In this document: one piece after another, positions 54,221 through 57,413 of the stretch | Layout of the letters: every line of letters begins with the position of its first letter | Numbering within the stretch: the first letter of the stretch is position 1 | Assembly (NCBI GenBank): GCA_004211905.1 | Contig: SHBP01000011.1 | Span: 1 to 57,413, forward strand | Direction of reading: 5' to 3' | DNA from: SAR92 clade bacterium | Lineage (GTDB): Bacteria; Pseudomonadota; Gammaproteobacteria; Pseudomonadales; Porticoccaceae | Length of the DNA stretch: 57,413 bases | Made by a program: the position numbers and the translations under genes | The notes under the pieces: model-generated | What the model was told of the DNA's origin: nothing | The model's database searches: none | The model's input: only the letters and a program-made list of their open reading frames with translations

Positions 54221-54262
54221 CTGTCTTGGTCAGTTATTGCGAATACAAACAACAACTTAAAT

Positions 54263-54286
54263 ATGGTGCCCAGGAGAGGACTTGAA
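54263..54286 (-). repeat. attachment-site repeat within the intact tRNA-Leu 3' end
   Basis: These 24 bases match 34266-34289 exactly and in the same orientation. They cover one base beyond the CCA, the CCA, the acceptor 3' strand and much of the T arm. This is the right boundary of the island. Integration here regenerates a functional tRNA because the incoming element supplies the same 3' end. Confidence 0.9.
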
Positions 54287-54350
54287 CCTCCACGCCCGTA
54301 AGAGCACTAGCACCTGAAGCTAGCGTGTCTACCAATTTCACCACCTGGGC
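54264..54350 (-). tRNA. leuT-like: tRNA-Leu, anticodon CAG
   Basis: The leftward 87-base gene folds as a long-variable-arm tRNA. It has acceptor GCCCAGG / CCTGGGC with encoded ACCA, D-loop with AATTGGTAGAC, anticodon loop TTCAGGT (anticodon CAG) and T loop GGTTCAAGTCC. It closely follows E. coli tRNA-Leu(CAG) along its length. The symbol is by likeness only. Its 3' end is the island integration site. Confidence 0.95.
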
Positions 54351-54405
54351 TTTATTCTAAAATACTTCCCGATTGATGCTATCACAACGAAATAAAGCGG
54401 CGGGC

Positions 54406-54434
54406 ACTATAGTAATCGTCCTTGTTTTTGTCAA
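54406..54434 (-). promoter_or_regulatory. Sigma-70 promoter of tRNA-Leu
   Basis: Read leftward, TTGACA (54434-54429) and TATAGT (54411-54406) are separated by exactly 17 bases, near consensus. A GC-rich discriminator (GCCCGCC) follows, typical of stable-RNA promoters under stringent control. The start point would be near 54399, giving a leader of about 48 bases. The rest of the spacer up to the ComEA-like gene at 54617 shows nothing else that I can support. Confidence 0.8.
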
Positions 54435-54616
54435 TTTAAGCTATAAACATATTCAAAGTGTGAACCTGTCAGGATTATTTCTCTTATTTTTGGAGGATAG
54501 TTAACTTACTTGGTGATACTTCAGTGTCTGATAATGCATAAAGCTATTTAATGTCGAGTCTTTATCTAGTGTCAGCAAGGAGGTTCACTTTTAACTTAAC
54601 AGAAAAGGATTTTATG

Positions 54617-54937
54617 ATGAAAAAGAATTTTAAGTACTTTATGTTTTGTGTGGCTGCGCTGTTTGCTTTTCACAGCAGCTCTATTTTAGCAGATGGACAT
54701 GCAGGTGAAGCTAAACCTGAAATGATGAAGTTAGAACCCATGACGGTAAATATTAATAGCGCCTCGTCTGAGGATTTAGCGGTACATTTAAAGGGCATTG
54801 GCCTTAAAACTGCACAGGCCATTATTGACTATCGAAATGAAAATGGAGATTTCAGTTCGGCTGAAGATGTTATGAATGTTAAAGGTATAGGTGAGCATAC
54901 CTTTGAAGCAAACAAAGACATGATTGTTGTCGAGTGA
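54617..54937 (+). CDS. ComEA-like exported helix-hairpin-helix protein
   Basis: This 106-residue protein has a signal peptide (YFMFCVAALFAFHSSSILA) and then a ComEA-type domain: VNINSASSEDLAVHLKGIG, with two helix-hairpin-helix motifs LKGIGLKTAQAIIDYR and VKGIGEHTFEAN. Such proteins bind DNA in the periplasm and may assist DNA uptake. ATG 54617 is chosen over 54614 because AAGGA is 7 bases from it. A strong terminator follows, so it is a single-gene unit. Confidence 0.88.
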   Translation: MKKNFKYFMFCVAALFAFHSSSILADGHAGEAKPEMMKLEPMTVNINSASSEDLAVHLKGIGLKTAQAIIDYRNENGDFSSAEDVMNVKGIGEHTFEANKDMIVVE

Positions 54938-54959
54938 TGTTTAGATCTTTCAATGTATA

Positions 54960-54984
54960 ACGGCCGCTTCTGCGGCCGTTTTTT
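54960..54984 (+). terminator. Rho-independent terminator after the ComEA-like gene
   Basis: ACGGCCGC (54960-54967) pairs with GCGGCCGT (54972-54979) around a TTCT loop and is followed by a run of T to 54984. It is a textbook intrinsic terminator 22 bases after the stop codon. Confidence 0.92.
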
Positions 54985-55168
54985 ATAGCCCTTAAAGTAG
55001 TATATCCAAAACCTCATAATTTTTTTGCGAACCTTGATTAGTTTGCCACTCATCTAATTATTTACTGAATTAGTACTGCGACATTCACTTAATCTGCTAA
55101 AATGCCGCCTCACTAAAACATCGATTCTGATCTGCTTTATTTTAAATATCCTCGGAGTGACATCTTTC

Positions 55169-56548
55169 ATGGAAAAACTGACCTGTTTCAAAGCCTATGA
55201 TATACGTGGTCAATTGGGCACTGAGTTAGACGAAGACATTGCCTATCGCATTGGGCGCGCTTATGCCGAGTTTCTTAAACCTAAAAATGTGGTTTTAGGT
55301 GGCGATGTTAGATTAACCAGTGAATCTTTAAAAAAGGCCCTCGGTGAGGGTATTCGTGATGCTGGCAGTGATGTTATTGATATTGGTATGGTTGGTACAG
55401 AGCAGGTGTATTTTGCAACTTCCCACTTGAATGCGGGGGGTGGCATTGAGGTCACCGCGAGCCACAACCCGATTGATTACAATGGCATGAAGCCCATTAG
55501 AGAAGGATCCAGGCCAGTTAGTTCAGATACTGGGTTACTTGATATTAAGGCAATCGCGGAGGCTAATGATTTTGGAGCGGTAGACTCTGACAAACGCGGT
55601 GCTTTCGAGAAGGTATCCATACTAGAAGATTACCTTGATCATCTCTGTGGCTATATAAAGCTCGATGCCATCAAGCCGGTGAAATTAGTGATGAACGCAG
55701 GTAATGGCGCTGCAGGCCCAGTGGTGGATGCATTGGAGTCTCGGTTTGCAAAACTTAATTTACCCATTGAGATTGTCAAAATACATAATGAACCAGATGG
55801 TTCGTTTCCTAACGGTATTCCTAATCCTATCCTCCATGAAAACAGGGGGTCTACTATTGATGAGGTTATAGAGCATCAAGCTGACTTGGGTATTGCTTGG
55901 GATGGAGACTTTGACCGTTGCTTCTTGGTGGACGAGAAGGGGCAGTTTATAGAGGGTTACTATATTGTGGGCTTGTTAGCCGAGGCATTCTTGCTTAAAA
56001 ACCCAGGGAGTAAAATTGTTCACGACCCAAGATTAACCTGGAACACTATTGATGTTGTATCAAGGAATGGTGGAGAAGCAATTCAGTCTAAAACCGGCCA
56101 TGCGTTTATTAAAGAAAGGATGCGTTTAGAAGACGCAGTCTATGGTGGTGAGATGAGTGCTCACCATTACTTTAGAGATTTCTTTTACTGCGACAGCGGT
56201 ATGATTCCCTGGTTATTAGTCATGGAGCTAATGAGCTCTAGTGGCAAGCCTTTATCTGAGTTAGTTAATGCCATGATGGTTGCTTATCCTTCCCCCGGGG
56301 AGATAAATCGCGCAGTTGCTGACCCGACTTCGGCTATTACGAGGGTACGCGAGCATTATGAAGCCGAGGCTTTGTTAGTTGATGAGATAGACGGAGTCTC
56401 AATGGAATTTACTGATTGGCGTTTTAATTTGCGAATGAGCAATACCGAGCCAGTAGTTCGCTTAAATGTCGAGACAAGGGCCGATGCGCTATTATTGAAG
56501 CAGAAGGAACTGGAGATTTTAGCCTTACTAGAAAACGGTACTGAGTAG
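55169..56548 (+). CDS. Phosphomannomutase/phosphoglucomutase
   Basis: The 459-residue alpha-D-phosphohexomutase has the four family loops. These are the phosphoserine site [14 protein letters not shown], the magnesium loop WDGDFDRC, the sugar-specificity loop [12 protein letters not shown] and the phosphate-binding loop [14 protein letters not shown]. It interconverts mannose-6-P and mannose-1-P for GDP-mannose and surface polysaccharide. The GEMSAHH form is typical of CpsG/ManB-type enzymes. ATG 55169 is preferred over the in-frame GTG 55157. It lies 9 bases before the RfaH-like gene, which fits surface-polysaccharide expression. Confidence 0.9.
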   Translation: MEKLTCFKAYDIRGQLGTELDEDIAYRIGRAYAEFLKPKNVVLGGDVRLTSESLKKALGEGIRDAGSDVIDIGMVGTEQVYFATSHLNAGGGIEVTASHNPIDYNGMKPIREGSRPVSSDTGLLDIKAIAEANDFGAVDSDKRGAFEKVSILEDYLDHLCGYIKLDAIKPVKLVMNAGNGAAGPVVDALESRFAKLNLPIEIVKIHNEPDGSFPNGIPNPILHENRGSTIDEVIEHQADLGIAWDGDFDRCFLVDEKGQFIEGYYIVGLLAEAFLLKNPGSKIVHDPRLTWNTIDVVSRNGGEAIQSKTGHAFIKERMRLEDAVYGGEMSAHHYFRDFFYCDSGMIPWLLVMELMSSSGKPLSELVNAMMVAYPSPGEINRAVADPTSAITRVREHYEAEALLVDEIDGVSMEFTDWRFNLRMSNTEPVVRLNVETRADALLLKQKELEILALLENGTE

Positions 56549-56557
56549 GTAACTGTA

Positions 56558-57076
56558 GTGACGGAAAAAATGAATTGGTTTTTGTTGCAGACTAAATCTA
56601 GGCAAGAGCAGCGAGCAGCTGAAAATCTTGATCGACAGTCTGTGACATCTTTTTGTCCAATGATTAAAGTAGAAAAGATTTCTCGTAGCCGCCGTGTTGA
56701 GGCACTTGAAGTGTTGTTTCCTGGATACTTATTCGTGCAATTGGGTGAGACCTCTGTGTCTGCAACCAGTGTTCGTTCAACCAGAGGCGTTAGCCATTTT
56801 GTGACAACAGCAGGTGCGCCCATTAAAGTGCCTGAATCGTTGATTGAGCAGTTGCGTGAGCGGGTAGCCGTGAATGCTGATGTTGTTGCTTCCAGCCTGC
56901 CAAAAGTGGGTGAAGAGATGGAGATAATTGAGGGCCCTTTTCGTGGGCTCAATGCGGTTTTTTCTCAACCGGATGGCAACAGTCGTGCCCTAGTGCTGGT
57001 AACCATGTTGAATCAACAGGTTAAAGCGTCACTGCCATTTTCAAGTTTAACGCCGGTTGACCAATCGCCAGGCTAA
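56558..57076 (+). CDS. rfaH: RfaH-like transcription antiterminator (NusG paralogue)
   Basis: The 172-residue protein has the NusG N-terminal domain, with WFLLQTKSRQEQRAAENL, SFCPMIKVEKISR and EVLFPGYLFVQL, and a short C-terminal KOW domain (EMEIIEGPFRGLNAVFSQPDG). The VKSRQE-like opening and single-operon position mark it as RfaH rather than NusG. RfaH binds paused RNA polymerase at ops elements in long polysaccharide operons. The start is GTG 56558 with TAGG upstream; ATG 56570 is an alternative. Its stop overlaps the convergent gene on the other strand. Confidence 0.88.
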   Translation: MTEKMNWFLLQTKSRQEQRAAENLDRQSVTSFCPMIKVEKISRSRRVEALEVLFPGYLFVQLGETSVSATSVRSTRGVSHFVTTAGAPIKVPESLIEQLRERVAVNADVVASSLPKVGEEMEIIEGPFRGLNAVFSQPDGNSRALVLVTMLNQQVKASLPFSSLTPVDQSPG

Positions 57077-57413
57077 CTGGCGTTGATAACATTTTTAGGA
57101 ACGTAGTCCACAGGCTTGAAGTGACAAAATACATTGGCAAAAGCATTGCCATTTAGTGGGCTCGGGCGTCCATGAATCAAAGAACCACTCTCATAAAAAG
57201 CAATCTCACCCGGTTTCAATAAAATGCTGTGGCGACGATGCTGGTGGTCATAAATAACCAAAGGCCAATCCTCATCAACATCTTGTGAAACATTAATAAT
57301 CGCGCCAATAATATGTGTGGCGAGTCGGTCCCTATGACACTTCAAAATAGCGCCACGATGATAAATCCGAATCCCGTATACGAAGGTTGGGAGTAACTCC
57401 TTGCCGCTCCATT
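57073..57413 (-). CDS. 2-oxoglutarate/Fe(II)-dependent oxygenase (prolyl-4-hydroxylase-like), 5' end beyond window
   Basis: The C-terminal 112 residues are present; the gene enters from the right edge and reads through without a stop to 57073. The jelly-roll iron site is visible: LKCHRDR gives the H-x-D pair, and SLIHGRPSPLNG gives the distal His and the 2-oxoglutarate-binding Arg. YGIRIYHRGAIL and LLKPGEIAFYES are also typical of the P4Hc family. It would hydroxylate a protein or small molecule; the substrate is unknown. It converges on rfaH with a 4-base overlap. Confidence 0.8.
   Translation of the reverse strand, partial: WSGKELLPTFVYGIRIYHRGAILKCHRDRLATHIIGAIINVSQDVDEDWPLVIYDHQHRRHSILLKPGEIAFYESGSLIHGRPSPLNGNAFANVFCHFKPVDYVPKNVINAS

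Larger units (their letters stand above)
34266..54286. mobile_element. Genomic island of about 20 kb inserted at the 3' end of tRNA-Leu(CAG)
   Basis: The segment is flanked by a perfect 24-bp direct repeat derived from the tRNA 3' end, with the intact tRNA at its right boundary. Genes inside are visibly richer in G+C than those on either side, especially 34.3-38.1 kb. They form a self-contained catabolic set: a TonB receptor, two transporters, a LysR regulator, hydrolases, BKACE, a carnitine-dehydrogenase-like enzyme, a sulfotransferase and a sulfatase. Flanking genes on both sides (exported protein; ComEA, phosphomannomutase, RfaH) look chromosomal. No integrase, excisionase or transposase is present, and the 50 and 165 terminal bases hold no gene, so the island is now probably immobile or mobilised in trans. 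Confidence 0.85.

Overview
The window reads as chromosome from a heterotrophic, probably marine gammaproteobacterium. Supporting signs are a TonB-dependent receptor, an RfaH-type antiterminator, a ComEA-like helix-hairpin-helix protein, an E. coli-like SpeB agmatinase and a tRNA-Leu(CAG) that closely resembles the enterobacterial one. A Cellvibrionales-like (SAR92/OM60-type) host is my guess only. Gene density is high, no intergenic gap exceeds about 265 bases, and no rRNA, CRISPR array, transposase or integrase was seen.

Region 1 (1-18.8 kb) is a nitrogen/methylated-amine catabolic locus. It opens with a truncated polyamine-type binding protein coupled to an acyl-CoA dehydrogenase and a BetI-like TetR regulator. 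A tightly packed rightward operon follows: two paralogous PYROXD2/CrtI-like flavoproteins, a GcvT-family protein, an ADP-forming acyl-CoA synthetase and a glutamine-synthetase-like (PuuA-type) ligase. Next come an intact Rieske oxygenase, a PuuB-type oxidase, a class I amidotransferase, a class III aminotransferase and SpeB agmatinase. A TetR regulator fused in frame to a GNAT acetyltransferase then faces a second class III aminotransferase. Together these suggest oxidation or demethylation of amines through gamma-glutamylated intermediates, with C1 capture on folate.

Region 2 (18.8-30 kb) is a mixed stretch: a DUF6122-like membrane protein, a secreted S46 dipeptidyl-peptidase, a NylB-like serine hydrolase, a DUF2891-like protein, a sterol-desaturase-family protein, a biotinyl domain fused to a carboxyltransferase, an MFS transporter and L-serine dehydratase.

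Region 3 (30-34.2 kb) is a nitrogen-stress unit. An exact NtrC-type palindrome and a sigma-54 -24/-12 promoter precede an FNT channel, cyanase and a fused PP2C phosphatase-Ser/Thr kinase. A secreted protein of unknown function follows.

Region 4 (34.27-54.29 kb) is a roughly 20-kb genomic island. It is bounded by a perfect 24-bp direct repeat of the 3' end of tRNA-Leu(CAG): the intact tRNA is on the right and the orphan fragment on the left. The island looks richer in G+C than its flanks and carries no integrase. Its leftward half encodes an amino-acid symporter, a metallo-beta-lactamase-fold hydrolase, a Rieske-family oxygenase that has lost three of four cluster ligands, a thioesterase and a LysR regulator. 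Its rightward half encodes a TonB receptor, a TPR-sulfotransferase, a BKACE enzyme, an M81 protein, a carnitine-dehydrogenase-like enzyme, an MFS transporter, an M20 peptidase, an isochorismatase-family hydrolase, an amidohydrolase and a sulfatase. The BKACE, dehydrogenase and thioesterase trio matches the L-carnitine degradation logic.

Region 5 (54.3 kb to end) returns to core genes: tRNA-Leu with its promoter, a ComEA-like protein, phosphomannomutase, RfaH and a partial 2-oxoglutarate/Fe(II) oxygenase.
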